Shown here: piece by piece, positions 1 to 10,734 of the stretch
Layout of the letters: each line of letters starts with the position of its first letter
Numbering within the stretch: position 1 is the first letter of the stretch
Translations under genes and position numbers: made by a program
Assembly: GCA_014529385.2 (NCBI GenBank)
Contig: CM043967.1
Coordinates: 3,186,001 to 3,250,000 of the forward strand
DNA length: 64,000 bases
Direction: 5' to 3'
Origin: Adiantum capillus-veneris
Lineage: Eukaryota; Streptophyta; Polypodiopsida; Polypodiales; Pteridaceae
The notes under the pieces: generated by a model
Database searches by the model: none
Told to the model about the DNA's origin: nothing
Seen by the model: only the letters and a program-made list of their open reading frames with translations

Positions 1-507
1 CATAAGAAAGCTGCAGATAAGCACAGAAGGAATCTAGACTTAACAGTCGGACAGTTAGTCTTACTCAAGTTTGAGAAGGCAAGACTTAAGAAACAAGCGT
101 CTCATAAGGGGAAAGTGGTAAAACTTTCTACCCGTTATTATGGGCCGTTTAAGATTACTGAGCGAGTGAATGATGTCGCTTTCCGATTAGAGCTACCGCC
201 TAATTGGAAGATCCATAATGCTTTCCATGTCAGTTTACTCCGGCCATATGTGGGACCGCCTCCAAGCCAGCCTAGTGCTGAGGAACCTCCTGAGGTTGAG
301 GAAACAGAAGAAATACTCCAACCGGAGCAGATAGTAAGTCATCAGGAGCGGTCTCTCAAATCCGGAAAGATAACACGGAAGTATTTGGTTAAGTTTAAGA
401 ACTATTCGAATTTAGATGCTCAGTGGATGACGCAGGAGGAATTAGCAGCTTATCCCGAGATACTGGAGGTATATGTCCAAGCACTACAGTTGAGGTCAAC
501 TGTTTAG
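1..507 (+). CDS. Ty3/gypsy integrase C-terminus plus chromodomain (partial)
   Basis: The frame is open from base 1 to the TAG at 505-507, so this is the 3' end of a pol gene whose start lies outside the window. The first part is a basic integrase C-terminal region. A GPY/F-type module follows (YYGPFKI, then the HNAFHVSLLRPY stretch), which in chromoviruses closes the integrase fold and binds DNA. After an acidic proline-rich linker comes a chromodomain-like segment, roughly codons 107-165 (EQIVSHQER, KYLVKFKNYSNLDAQW). In this family the chromodomain directs integration to marked heterochromatin. The stop lies about 12 bases before the inferred LTR, which is normal for chromoviruses. No internal stop is seen, so this copy may be fairly young. 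Confidence 0.9.
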   Translation, partial: HKKAADKHRRNLDLTVGQLVLLKFEKARLKKQASHKGKVVKLSTRYYGPFKITERVNDVAFRLELPPNWKIHNAFHVSLLRPYVGPPPSQPSAEEPPEVEETEEILQPEQIVSHQERSLKSGKITRKYLVKFKNYSNLDAQWMTQEELAAYPEILEVYVQALQLRSTV

Positions 508-1040
508 AAGCCAGAGGGATGTTGCTAATTGGACTATTTTCTTATTTTTAATGATTAATCTCTTTTTTTAAGGATATTTTATTATGTGCACTAAGAACTG
601 TTAAAAGATTGTAGCTACAGGAACTGCCATCAGGAACGGACAACTCTGATGTGTCATTTGATGGGTGACGGTAAACATCGCGAAGGAGTTTCCGTAAGTT
701 CGGTGGAAAGGGCCCGGTTACGAGTGCCCCTGATGCGTCACATGATGGGTGACGAGTGCATCAGTAAGGGGGCATCCCATAGGCTAAGGAGGAAATCCGA
801 ACTGAGTAAGAAAATACGCGTAAGAACGCAAGCACAAGAATAAAGATGGGTTCAATGAAGCTTTTTACGAAAAGCAGGAACAGTCGCGGGAAGGCAGATG
901 CTTTCCCGCGAGGAGTCTGTGTCTGCATTGCATCTATGCCGTGTCTTGCACCCGGGGACGCCTAGAATGTGTCCGTGTAGCATTGTTTTCACTAACTGAG
1001 TGAGTTTTAAAGTTTGAACAGATTCACACTTTATTTTATA

Positions 1041-1068
1041 AAGTGACCGGTCACTTTTAAGTGACCGG
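1041..1068. promoter_or_regulatory. Palindromic motif cluster in the LTR U3
   Basis: AAGTGACCGGTCACTT (1041-1056) is a perfect 16-bp palindrome. A third half-site, AAGTGACCGG, follows at 1059-1068. It lies about 200 bases upstream of the LTR TATA box, where dimeric transcription factors would bind. The regulatory role is inferred from position and symmetry. Confidence 0.4.
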
Positions 1069-1252
1069 CCCCTTTATTAATAAAATAAAGCAAGCAAGGC
1101 TCTTTAAAAAAAAGCCAGCGCTAAAACTAAGGCAGGGGGCTGAATTGCGATCTCTCTCTCTCCTCTCTCTAGAAAACGCGATTTTCTCTCTCCTCTCTCT
1201 AGGAGCGCCAAGCTCTGCTTTTGGACCCCTATTCCTGCCGGGTGTCAGACCC

Positions 1253-1260
1253 TATAAAAG
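1253..1260 (+). promoter_or_regulatory. LTR TATA box
   Basis: TATAAAAG lies in GC-richer DNA inside the LTR, with AATAAA about 450 bases downstream. This fits the start of the R region near 1285 and transcription in the direction of the chromodomain ORF. Confidence 0.6.
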
Positions 1261-1487
1261 GGTAGCCAGCGTTTCAGTTTGGAAGGGCCGGAAGCAGCAG
1301 AAAAGCACTAGCGCTAGGATTCTGGAGCAGAGACTGGCGACAGAATTTTGCAAGTGTTCGCGTGACGACTGAGTACGGAGGTCGATTCTCCTAGCAAGGA
1401 GCGACAGGTATAAGGTGTTGATACGCATTGAGAATTGTTGCTCTGTGTGGTTTGTTTTGCAGGAAACTCCCGTCTCACGGGAAGGCC

Positions 1488-1619
1488 CTTCACGGGAAGT
1501 ACGGCTTCACACCTAAGTCCCTTACGGGAAAGTACGGCTTCACGCCTAAGTCCCTTACGGGAAAGTACGGCTTCGCGCCTAAGTCCCTTAGGGGAAGGAA
1601 CGGCCTTGTGCCCAAGCTT
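1488..1619 (+). repeat. 33-bp tandem repeat in the LTR R/U5 region
   Basis: Three close units and one diverged unit start at 1488, 1521, 1554 and 1587. The core is CGGGAAAGTACGGCTTC followed by CCTAAGTCC. A 33-bp period keeps reading frames in phase, which explains the repeated GKYGFTPKSLT peptide in translation. No protein is implied. Confidence 0.85.
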
Positions 1620-2087
1620 TACGGGGAAGCACGACCTTCGGGTCTAAGATTACAGAACGGAGGGGTTTCCTCGAGTTCTCGTGCTTGTATAAGAATTCTC
1701 CCTGAATAAAAGAATACTCTTAACGGGGGGGGGGACCAGCCCATCTTCTGGTCCCCAATACTGTGTCGATCTTCTCCCTTCTTTCATGTTTTCAAAAAAT
1801 TATAATTTTCAGATTTTCTAAGTGCTCGTGTACGCTCCCGTTTTGTGACACCGGGTGTGTGGGTATGCCTCTGCTGCTACATCATGTAATGTCTATGTCA
1901 GAATAGTAGTAAGCTCCTCCAAAGGTCGCCCTGGCTCCTTAGTGCATAGGTGTTTGTAGATCCCGTCTATGTATATAGAATCCATCTTCCGCGTGAAGGT
2001 GTAGCGAGTAGGGGGAGTTTGTTCTAACCAACCAACTTTGGCAATGAATTAGAGCATTGTACAATGGGGGCTTATATACCTACTTGT

Positions 2088-2955
2088 GGGAGGAGGGCTC
2101 TTTGGATGAGATTCGGCAGTGGCGACCCATCATCATTCTCCACTCAGCCTACCAACTTCTAGCAAAGGCTCTAAGTTTCAGAATTCATCCGCTATTGGAG
2201 AGCATCATACATGAGACATAGACAAGCTTTGTCAAGGAGCATAGAATCCTTGATAACATCTTCACCTTTTGGAAGGCGACTACTCTTGCTCGTCTGCAAG
2301 GAGAGGATCTCATGGTGTTCCTTCTCGACTTTGAGAAGGTGTGTGACAGAGTTGAATGGGGTTTCCTTGAGGGCACTATGCGCCGGACGCGCTTTTCAGA
2401 TGCATGGATTAGGGGAGTGTCAGCATGGATGCCCTCTTCCTGTTCCTTTTCTTTGATGAGGCGATGAGCAGATTTTTGACCTACCAAGAGGTTAGTTTGT
2501 GTAGACTGCACCTTTTTGGGGAGATGAGCTTTTGGACACTAAATTTGCTTTTGGACGCTGAGTTGCTGATGACTCATGCTTGTTTCTAGAGGGCCGGGAG
2601 GCCAACTTGCACAAATGTGAGTAGTCTCTTGAGGTGTTCTATTGTGCATCGGGAGCATTGATTAACTGGCAGACGACGGTTGCTTTCTAGGTTAGTACTC
2701 CCACACCTAATTGGTTGCCTGGAGAGGGCTTTAGGTGGATCCCTCCAGGGACACCAATTCGATACTTGGGCTGTCAGGTTGGTTTGGATCTGTCACCAGA
2801 GCAACAAACTGCTTCTCTCTTGCTTTTCATCAAGAGGAAATTGCTTTGTTGGAGTTCAACTCAGCTTTCTCTTGCTCGCAAAGTTGTTCTGGCCAACATG
2901 GTGCTTCTGACTACTATGTGGTACATTACGTCTTGCTGGATTTTCTTGAGTTCTT
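2088..2955 (+). pseudogene. LINE reverse transcriptase remnant
   Basis: From 2088 one frame reads as the finger and palm of a non-LTR reverse transcriptase: LDEIRQWRPI, LLAKALSFRIHPLLESII, then DNIFTFWKATTLARLQGED and VFLLDFEKVCDRVEWGFLEG. The A-motif aspartate is in LLDFEK. It is broken by a TAG where Q is expected (HET*TSF). The catalytic motif region around 2440-2640 is scrambled. A second piece, in another frame at about 2715-2955, matches the post-palm region (IPPGTPIRYLGCQVGLDLS, LSLARKVVLANMVLLTTMWYITSCW). The element is 5' truncated and dead. The 237 bases between the gypsy LTR and this remnant show no recognisable gene and may be more of the same LINE. Confidence 0.8.
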
Positions 2956-2974
2956 GCATCAGCCAGTTAGAGAG

Positions 2975-3879
2975 TGTAACAGACTTGGACACTCCAAGTC
3001 AAGAATCTACCGCAACAGCACCAAATAACCACTTCAATACAGTTCAAAATTCAAAATTGATTCAACACTGGCCCGGCGGAGTTCCGTGCCTAGAGATATT
3101 GACTCCAAAGAGATATTGAACCCAAAGACTGGCGCCCCTTTCGGTATTTCTTTTTGTATTAATCTGAGTTCAAAGTACAAGAGTGCGGGCAGGCGCTCAC
3201 ACTCAGACTCTGCGTCCAGATGCTCTAAGTTGTGAGAGGCCTGCTCACATATTTGAAGTTACAAGGGATGCCAAAAGTAGAGCCCCAAAAGCTGAAAATC
3301 AAAAGCCCATAAATAAAGCAAAGGCTCTTTCTCTTTCTTGCTTATAAAATAAAGCAAGTTTCAAAAAGCTGTCCAATCAAAAGCTTTTTAACATAAAGCA
3401 AAAGCTTTTTCTCTCTCATTCTTCTATGCTTTTATAAAATAAAAGCAAAAGCTTCTTTCTCTCATCTCTTGCGTTGAGTAAAAGCAAAACCCAAAATCTG
3501 TCCAGCTTTCCATAAATCACGCTGGTGTCCGTATAGCAGACCACGTGTCAACCCGCCACTTCAGCAAATCAGGGTTAGGGTTAGGGCAAAATTAAGGTTT
3601 TTAATTTTAGGGTTAGGGTTTCAGTAGAAATAGGGTTTTGGGCAGAATTAGAGTTTTTGATTTTAGGGTTAGGGTTTCTGATTTTAGGGTTAGGATTTCA
3701 GCAGAATTAGGGTTTTGGGCAGCCACGTCATCACTTTGTGGCAGAGAGATTGATCGAGAACTTTCTGTGGTCAAGGCGAGACACACAGTTTGCTCGGGCC
3801 AATGGGAATAGAGATAAGTACCACAAAGAAAAAAATCTAAGACAACCTAGAGTAGAAGTGCTTCCTTTGTAACAGACTA
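2975..3879. repeat. Non-coding segment bounded by an 11-bp direct repeat, with TTAGGG-like repeats
   Basis: TGTAACAGACT occurs at 2975-2985, directly after the LINE remnant, and again at 3869-3879, so the segment between could be an insertion with an 11-bp target duplication. At about 3566-3720 it holds degenerate units of TTTTAGGGTTAGGGTTT separated by GCAGAATTAGGGTTTTGGG, with a spacing near 58 bases. There is no coding capacity. It could also be chance similarity at the ends. The TTAGGG runs are too short and too interrupted to be a telomere. Confidence 0.4.
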
Positions 3880-5221
3880 ACACAACCTGCTGAGTCTCTA
3901 GAACTCAAGACCCACGTAGGAACATACCATAGGTAAACTCAACCAGCTAAAAAAGTGAAGACTATGTAGGTCTTCAGCTGGGGATCATGTTTGCCAAAGA
4001 CGAAAACTCCCTTGGACCTCGCTTCTAAAGAAAACTCCCTGGCATCAAACCATATGACCTACCATCCGAGTTTGTCAAGATTAAAACTATAAACACAATC
4101 CAAACTTGCTTCCTTAGGAGCTTCATCAAAACTTTGTCCTTTCCACGTGTGCTTCAGAAAATGCACCCAAACAACTCTGACAATCAGCACCCAATACTGA
4201 GCATAATCCCAAGACTCAAGTAAGAGTAAAGGAACCACTTAGGGGAACTACATCATACCCACAAAGATCGGAATGGGCTACCTCCAAGGTAGAAGCTCTA
4301 CAACAAGATGTACTCGAGAAGCCTCCATATGTTAGTGACTTGTTGGGGGGGGGGGGAGAGGTGGGGGGGTAAATAGCCTAGAAAAATGGAGGTTTCATTT
4401 AGAAGCTAGGGCCTGATGGTCCATATCTCTTTGTATTTGTTTAGGATTAAACAAATAGACCTCAACCTCACATAAACACTAGGTGTATGTCGATAGAAAT
4501 CAAAAAGCTCTCAGTGATAAAGCGTCAGAAATTGGCCCTCCTTCAATCTCCAACCCTTAACATTACACCCCTCAAGTTTGTAAAGCATAGCTACACACTT
4601 CCAAATCCATGAGAAATTGATTGCAAAAGTTAAGTGACAGGCTGAGCTCACCACTAGCCTACCAAAGCACTTCACATACAAACGAAAACCTCAATTCACT
4701 CATTTTGTAGAGGTGCATACTCAAAGAGCTTCAAGATTGCAGCTGCATCAAGGTTCCCATTTACATGGCATCATCAAAAACAAGGGTCAAGAAAAGCACC
4801 CTGATGAGCTCTTTCTGTTCTACAATTGCTCAGCACTTGAAATTGGATCATGCTAATCCTCTTGATCCTGTCTCACATATTTATAACAACTACAGATTTT
4901 GGCTAGCTTCAAGCTATTGAAAATTTAAAGGAAAGCTGCCGTACCTTGCAGAGGTGACATAGTCAAATAGCCAATCATTCCACCTCTGATTTTTAAGCAG
5001 CACAATTCAGAATTTTAAAAAATGTACTCTGAACTTGCAGATTATTATTCTGGAGTAAACTAGGCATCAGAGATAGGTACAAGGTGCTACTTAAAATAGA
5101 CAAGAGTAATAATCATTTTCTTACTCTGCCTCAATAAAAGCACGAATGAGGGCTCAGGGGACATGGTAGAAAGTTCCCATGGGCTGGAGCGGATGACTTA
5201 ATCTTTTGAGAGATGGGAAGG
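3880..5221. other. No gene seen; probably intron of the STICHEL-like gene
   Basis: Neither strand shows a protein-like frame. A G-rich run lies at about 4346-4367. On the minus strand this sequence follows the inferred splice donor of the STICHEL-like exon, so at least part is likely intron. I found no downstream exon (the region after DnaX domain III) anywhere to the left in the window. The intron therefore either runs past base 1, across a LINE and a gypsy element, or the gene is cut off here. Confidence 0.45.
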
Positions 5222-5230
5222 GTACGTACC
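5222..5230 (-). other. Inferred 5' splice donor ending the STICHEL-like exon
   Basis: On the minus strand the frame reads VQKL, then GTACGTACC. Similarity to DnaX/STICHEL proteins stops exactly there, and the frame runs on to a stop at 5131 with unrelated residues. CTG followed by GTACGT fits the plant donor consensus. The exon therefore ends after codon 608, in phase 0. Confidence 0.65.
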
Positions 5231-7053
5231 AGTTTCTGGACAGTGGAGGCATTGATGTCTTTTCCAAGCAAACCTAACTGATCGAGAATCATTTCAGCGT
5301 CTCGCAAAGAACCATCTGCCCTTGATGCAATTACATGTAGAACCTCCAAATCCAGCTCTACACTCTCATGATCAGCAAGTTTTATGAGCGTTTTAAGGAT
5401 ATCTGAATCTTTGATTTTGGGAAAGGAAAATTTTTGGCATCTTGATGCTGCAGTGCGGGGCATCTGGTCAGAATCCGTCGTTATTAGTATCAAAACCACA
5501 TTCAAAGGAGGCTCCTCCAGAATCTTCAACAGAGCATTCCATGTTTCTGTGGTAAGCACATGACACTCATCTATTATAAATACTTTGTAAAGTGGCGATG
5601 ACGATGCAAGGCTTATCTCTTCAAGAAGAGCCTTTACTTTGGCAACCCCATTATGACTAGCAGCATCTACCTCCTTTACATGACCACTTTTTCCTAACCA
5701 TGCTAGCAAACACTCTTTGCACACTCCACAAGGCCTTTTCTCTAGAGGTGCAATGCACAACAGTGCCGCAGCAAAAATCCTTGCAACCGACGTTTTACCT
5801 GTTCCTTGAGGACCTTGAAACAAATAAACAGGAGCAATCCTATCTTTTGCTATGGCATTGGAAAGGGATTGAGACACAATTTGCTGACCAACAATCTCTT
5901 CAAAGCCCCTGGGCCTGTACTTCTGGCTTAGGCTTCGAGGTTTCGCTTTGCGCACAGCAAGCTCCTCACTCTTTGGTACTGCAAGTTGAAAACATGTAGC
6001 ATCTGCAGTTAATGGTGGCTCGTTGCAATGCCTATGGTTTCTTTGGCCATTACACTCACTCTGAAAGAAGTTGCGAGGTTGCACGGCTGCCACTGTCCCA
6101 TTAATTTCACCTTTGTTTTGATAGCCAGATAAATGAGAGTGCTTTTCACATAAGGCCCTCTGGGCCACTGAATTTGCCTCTCTATGGTATCTTGATTGTC
6201 GTTGGACAGATTTCTCCTGCATCCAATTTGAGTACAATCTTGACTGCTGACTTGAAGCGAGGGAAGACTTCTCTGACATGCTTTCAGTAGTGGAACTCAA
6301 CTCAGAGCTCACAATTAAGGCCTCTTTGGGCAAATTGGAAGCATGCCTGGGACTTGCCTTCACAGCTCGGTTGCTCATAGTGCGAAGAGTTCTCCTCCCT
6401 GAGAAGTCGTTTGCCTTTCGGGTGGGGAAGAGGTACGTGTGCATCACATTGTCGTCTTCCTCTTCTTGATGATTATCATCAAGCGTGACTACTGACGGGG
6501 AGAACACAGAAATTCTGTTTTTGAAAGAACTCTCTTGTTTAAAAATAGCTCGTGGGTGGGAAGCCATGTTCTGCTTATCTCCTGCTGATCTTTCTCTTCT
6601 CGATCGACAATTTAATGGAGATTGGTAAGCTTTTCTTGTTCCTCCTCCTCCATCGCTTGCAGAGGAATCTGAAGTCTGCGAGGAAACTTCACAAGTAGCA
6701 GACTCCCAAGCTCTCATGTTCTCTTGTGAAGGCAGTTGCCCATTCCTGTATTGAGACTGTACTTCGAACAGGGGAATAACCCCAAGATCATCCCAATAGA
6801 GCTTGGTGCTTGCGTGCTCTTTCGGCAGCATTGATGATGGTATTTGCATAGGTGTAGAATACAAGTCCATGCGGTATCCCTCCAGTTCTTTACAGCTCTG
6901 CAGTTTCCGGAGTATGCAGGAAGGACGGGGCATGGCATTCTTTGACCCTGTTATAATGTTCGGTGAAGAGGACAACGGCAGGAGGGGAGACTTTGAAGAG
7001 ATGGGCATTGTGATCGACGTCATGAGAGGTAGCTCACCAGGAGGCTCCGACAT
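5230..7053 (-). CDS. STICHEL-like protein, DnaX-type AAA+ domain (first exon)
   Basis: The ATG at 7053 is supported by an in-frame TAA two codons upstream (TAA ACC ATG). Residues 1-365 are a low-complexity, serine-rich plant-specific N-terminus. Residues 372-600 match the ATPase core of the bacterial clamp-loader subunit gamma/tau: SQKYRPRGFEEIVGQ, Walker A GPQGTGKTS (414-422), a zinc module C433-x8-C442-x2-C445-x2-C448, Walker B VFIIDE (491-496), sensor 1 ITTDSD (524-529), an arginine-finger-type SRC (R538) and sensor 2 SLRDAE (582-587). All key residues are present. In plants this family is STICHEL and the STICHEL-LIKE proteins; Arabidopsis STICHEL controls trichome branch number, and its biochemical role is not settled. 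Family members are usually about 1,000-1,200 residues, so the C-terminal half is missing and must come from later exons. Codons are intact throughout, unlike all neighbours. Confidence 0.9.
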
Positions 7054-7077
7054 GGTTTACCTCCTCTGAAAGACGTG

Positions 7078-7080
<3 letters not shown>

Positions 7081-7109
<29 letters not shown>
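7081..7109 (-). repeat. GA microsatellite in the STICHEL-like 5' leader
   Basis: A pure CT run on the plus strand (GA on the sense strand) starts 28 bases before the start codon. GA tracts are common in plant 5' leaders and core promoters and can bind GAGA-binding proteins. The role here is inferred from position. Confidence 0.7.
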
Positions 7110-7112
<3 letters not shown>

Positions 7113-7740
7113 ATGCGTAAAACTGAGCTCCATGCGAACGAAGCAGAGAAGAAAGGATGGGGGGCGGGGGGGATTCAATGTGGAGAGCGTGATCTACAAA
7201 AGGTGACGGCGGCAGAGATAGAATTATGAGCGAATAGAGGTTGCATGTGAGGGGAGGCGGGAGTATTAGTAATAAGTGTTGAAAGCGCCCCATGATTCAT
7301 GAAAAGAATGAACACATAGCAGTTTGGGATGGGGCCTGGGCAAACGCTCAATTTTGGAGAGTGGCCCCAATCATGGAGGGAGGATAGAACCACGCGGAGG
7401 CTGGAAGTAGAAGGTGGAATTAAATTCCCTTTCTAGAACACGTGGCCAATTGTTGTCACCATGATGTTATGATAGGAGGTCTTATGGAGGATCAACGATA
7501 ATCAAGCCAAAGAACAGGGACTTAAAAAAGACGTGACTTGAGAGATTCATTATATATAAATTGTGTATATCATGTGCATTCAAGGATTATTTTTAAAAAA
7601 AAATATCTATGAATTTTGGACGGATAGAATATATCTTTTTTTTATTCAAATTGTAGATTATTTTTTTTTCGATTCCAATTTACGATACCCTTCTGTCTGT
7701 GAAAATTTGAAAAGAAATTGAAATTTTATAACCCCTTCTA
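7110..7740. other. Upstream region of the STICHEL-like gene
   Basis: No protein-like frame on either strand. It should contain the promoter reading leftwards. The only TATA-like run (about 7550-7562) is some 500 bases from the start codon, so I do not assign a core promoter. Confidence 0.4.
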
Positions 7741-7749
7741 TTGCACTCA

Positions 7750-8770
7750 TGTGATAGCCACATAGTGACCACTCCCCCCCCAAACCCCGAAGCATGAACC
7801 ACTCCTTTTGCATCAAAATCATGTTAGGCACACTCAATATCTCCCTCCACATTTGCTAAAATAGCCCATTGCTTCGTTGCATAATGCCACATTTGCTAAT
7901 CCTTGCATAATGCCACATGCGTTTGGGATGCAAGCATAAGTGGTTTCCTTTGGAGGGAAGCCCTTGCTTCACTTCCAAAGGAAACGGTCCAGATCTTCCT
8001 TACTCTTCTCTTGTTGAGCATAGCCTCCAATCAATGTCTTCCACGATATTCCATCCACAACAACAAGGTCATTAAAATTTCTTTGTGCTTTCCTACCTCT
8101 ACCAATGTATAACTACATCTAGAGCCAAACCCTTGCTCCACATTTGCTAAAAACAACCCAATATTCTTGCCTTTGTAAGGAACAAAGTCTCACTCTTGCT
8201 CTCCATTTGTTTCGTGGCGGCTCTTCCTTATTGGGCACATATTAGCATACAGCTCTGTATAGCGAAATATTTTTTGGCAACCCCAAACTAGCAACCTTAG
8301 AATGAATCTATTCACCAATATTAGTGTCATGCATAATTCCACATGCCTTCAAGATGCAAACACATGCAATTGCTTCTTGATAAAATCACTCACTTAACTT
8401 CGGATGGAAACATTCCACATCTTCTTCACCCTTGTGTCGTTGAATATATCCTATGATCACAATATTCCAAGAGTTGGCATCCCAAATAGGAATCTTATAA
8501 AAAACCTTTTGTTCTTTCAAACCTAAATAGCACATGATTACATCTTGAGTCAAACTGCAGGTCCATGTTTGCTAAGAACAGTGCAATGCTTCTTCTGTTT
8601 GCTGGAGATAAACTCTTGCTTTGCATTCATTTATGAGTATCAATTTGATTTTGTGCATCACTCTCTTGTATAGTTGCCACGTGCCTTCAAAATGCAAACA
8701 TAGGTGATTGCTTGCAAAGAGAGCCCTCATTTTGCATTTGAAAAAGATAGTACGGAGCTACCCTGCTCTC
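7750..8770 (-). pseudogene. Pentatricopeptide repeat (PPR) protein pseudogene
   Basis: The minus strand, read through many frameshifts and stops, gives typical plant PPR text: WDANSWNIVIIGYIQ followed by CFHPKLSE and CVCILKACGIMHDTN (about 8480-8330). It then gives ISWKTLIGGYAQQEKSKED (about 8050-7990) and GFPPKETTYACIPNACGIM (about 7970-7900). Alternating SWN.LI.GY and YACI..ACG blocks are the hallmark of PLS-type PPR proteins, which bind organelle RNA for editing or processing. At least three or four repeats are visible. No open stretch exceeds about 70 codons, so it is dead. It is oriented like the STICHEL-like gene but is unrelated to it. Confidence 0.7.
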
Positions 8771-9755
8771 ACTGGACATATGCTACAGAGAACATAAAGA
8801 GAAACACTTGTTCATTTTGCAATTACAACAAAGCGAGAGGTGTAGTTTTGTCTCGAGCCCAAAAAAGGCTTAACAACTCAAAAAAATATGCACTTGTATC
8901 TTAAGATTCTCAAGAAATGTAGCATAATAATTACAACTTTGGAGAACATGACAAGCAATTAGATTTGACGACTATGTTCAAATAAACAACCCTCCATTAC
9001 TAAGAAAAGATGTAACAAAGTACTTTGCCACAACAATAGAAGCCCTTTCAAAATAAAACTCCAAAAGTCTGATGCTAAGCAATTGACTCTAGCAAAGCAA
9101 GAAAAAAAAACTAAGGAGGGACTAGAAACTCTTCCTCTCATTGTCTGATTCTAGAACACGTTCTTCCTCTGCACGTGGTGGAGAGTGGGTGCTACCCCCT
9201 CCATCTTTCATGTTGATAGTCCTTGGATCCATATAAGCCTCAAGCTTAGCAAACTCCATGCCCATATCAAGGCCAAATGGAGGTTGAGGCTCTCGAGATG
9301 CATCAACCACCCTAGGGTTTGTACCCATGTTCTTCATTCCCACCTCTTGGAACTCATTAGGAAGGTGTTTAATTGCAGGAACTCTTTGCTAGATAAATCT
9401 TACTTACATAGGATCAAGCTCAATAGCAATAACATTTCTTCCTCTTTTGATAGCACTATGGTCGTAGTACTTAGAAATATGAACAAAATTTAACACAAGC
9501 TTCAACAAACATATATCTGCAAGGATTTTACCTTTGCATGCAAACAAATTCATGATCCACTCTCCTTTCAAAGACAAAAGCGCAATAAAGTCCATCATTA
9601 GTACTGGCTTTTTGATATGGATTCATAATCTTAATCGTGGTTTCACTAGATAGATCCCTAAGCTTGTTGCAAAATACGAGTCTATCAAAGATGTTTGTAC
9701 AATTTGGTTTTGGAGGAAAGTTAAAGTTTCCTTTACCACCAAGGTCAGCAGATGT

Positions 9756-10013
9756 CTCCAGGGGGAGGGGCCACTACAATAAAAATGCCTATCACGTGGG
9801 TTCAATTGTAGGGATTATTTTATTCTATATTTTCTACATTTTCACATACAGAAGAAGGGTGTCGAAAAAATGATCTTGAAAGAAAAGACAGATTGAATAG
9901 GAAAAGGGTCCCTTTTATCGGTGAAAAATTCATAGCTAAGGGGTTTGATAAATAGTCCTTGAACGCACTCAATATCTAGGTTTTACATATAGTGAACCCA
10001 CCCCCCACTGGCC
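9756..10013. mobile_element. Small inverted-repeat transposon (MITE), older copy
   Basis: 258 bases with imperfect terminal inverted repeats (CCAGGGGGAGGGGCCACT on the left; the complement of AGTGAACCCACCCCCCACTGG on the right). They are flanked by GCAGATGT (9748-9755) and GTAGATGT (10014-10021), an 8-bp duplication with one mismatch. Subterminal sequence (CCTATCACGTG... and TTGAACGCAC...) matches the element at 10735-10942, so the two belong to one family. An 8-bp duplication points to hAT- or P-type transposase. It interrupts the methyltransferase-like pseudogene. Confidence 0.6.
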
Positions 10014-10194
10014 GTAGATGTATGAAATCCAATAGTTGCAAACTCAATAGCAAATGACAACCTATCAAGCTTATAGCCTTCGATATTTGGCTTAGTCTTG
10101 CATGTATACACAAAATAAGAGACTCATAACAATCAAACTTTTCAAAAAGAAAACTATAGGTTTTTATCTACATTGAAACATTCCAAATGCAAAA

Positions 10195-10346
10195 TTGATG
10201 GACCGTTTGGTTGTCTACAAATGCCTTCACTACAGCTGATATCTGATCACGTGCATGAACAAAAACATAATTGATGGATCATTTGGTTGTCTACAAATGC
10301 GTTCTCTACAACTCATATCTAGTCATGTGCATGAAAGAAAACAAGT
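10195..10346. repeat. 76-bp tandem duplication
   Basis: Two diverged units start with TTGATGGA at 10195 and 10271 and share TTTGGTTGTCTACAAATGC and ATCTAGTCA/ATCTGATCA-type text. It lies within the middle of the methyltransferase-like pseudogene and duplicates part of its coding sequence (VDNQ... repeats). Divergence between units suggests it is not recent. Confidence 0.75.
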
Positions 10347-10734
10347 GCCCAACTCTCTACAATAGTGACCTTCTTAAACACATTGATGACCACCTTGTAA
10401 GCACTTACGCCATATATGACATCATCAAGATAGAATGAGGGGCTTTGAATCCATAAGGTGCATCAACAATAGCAAGAGTGTAAGGTTGTGACTCAACAAA
10501 AGTCTCCATGAATTCAACCTTTCCCTCATGAATCAAATAACAAGCCGGAGCAAGAGAAATATCTTCAAAGATATACTTTTGCATGTCTGACATTGTTTTT
10601 CTAAATTGTGGGCCTTTTAAAAGTGTTTTTTCTTAGTGTACTGGCATGTCCCAAGTGCTGCTCAAATTCTTGAGGGATAGTTTTCAATGGAGCAAGTGGA
10701 CTTTGATTCTAAATGCAATATAGTAAGAGAAATT

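Larger units (their letters stand above)
520..1850 (+). repeat. 3' LTR of the chromovirus-type gypsy element
   Basis: A purine-rich stretch (GAAGCCAGAGGGA) right after the pol stop serves as the polypurine tract. The next bases, TGTTGC, start the LTR, and the best matching end is TGTGACA at 1850. Inside are a TATA box (1253-1260) and an AATAAA signal (1705-1710), the expected U3-R-U5 order. The other LTR is outside the window, so the right boundary rests only on the TG...CA rule and is the weaker of the two. Two internal repeats are listed separately. Confidence 0.65.

Noticed and set aside
1488-1619. Possible CRISPR array (regular 33-bp repeats)
   Set aside because: The units are directly adjacent with no unique spacers, lie inside an LTR, and the genome is eukaryotic.
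3566-3720. Interstitial telomere
   Set aside because: At most two or three consecutive TTAGGG units, interrupted by unrelated text.
5230-7053. Bacterial dnaX (clamp loader gamma/tau) gene
   Set aside because: The long serine-rich N-terminus, splice donor and plant context fit the STICHEL-like family; no bacterial neighbours are present.
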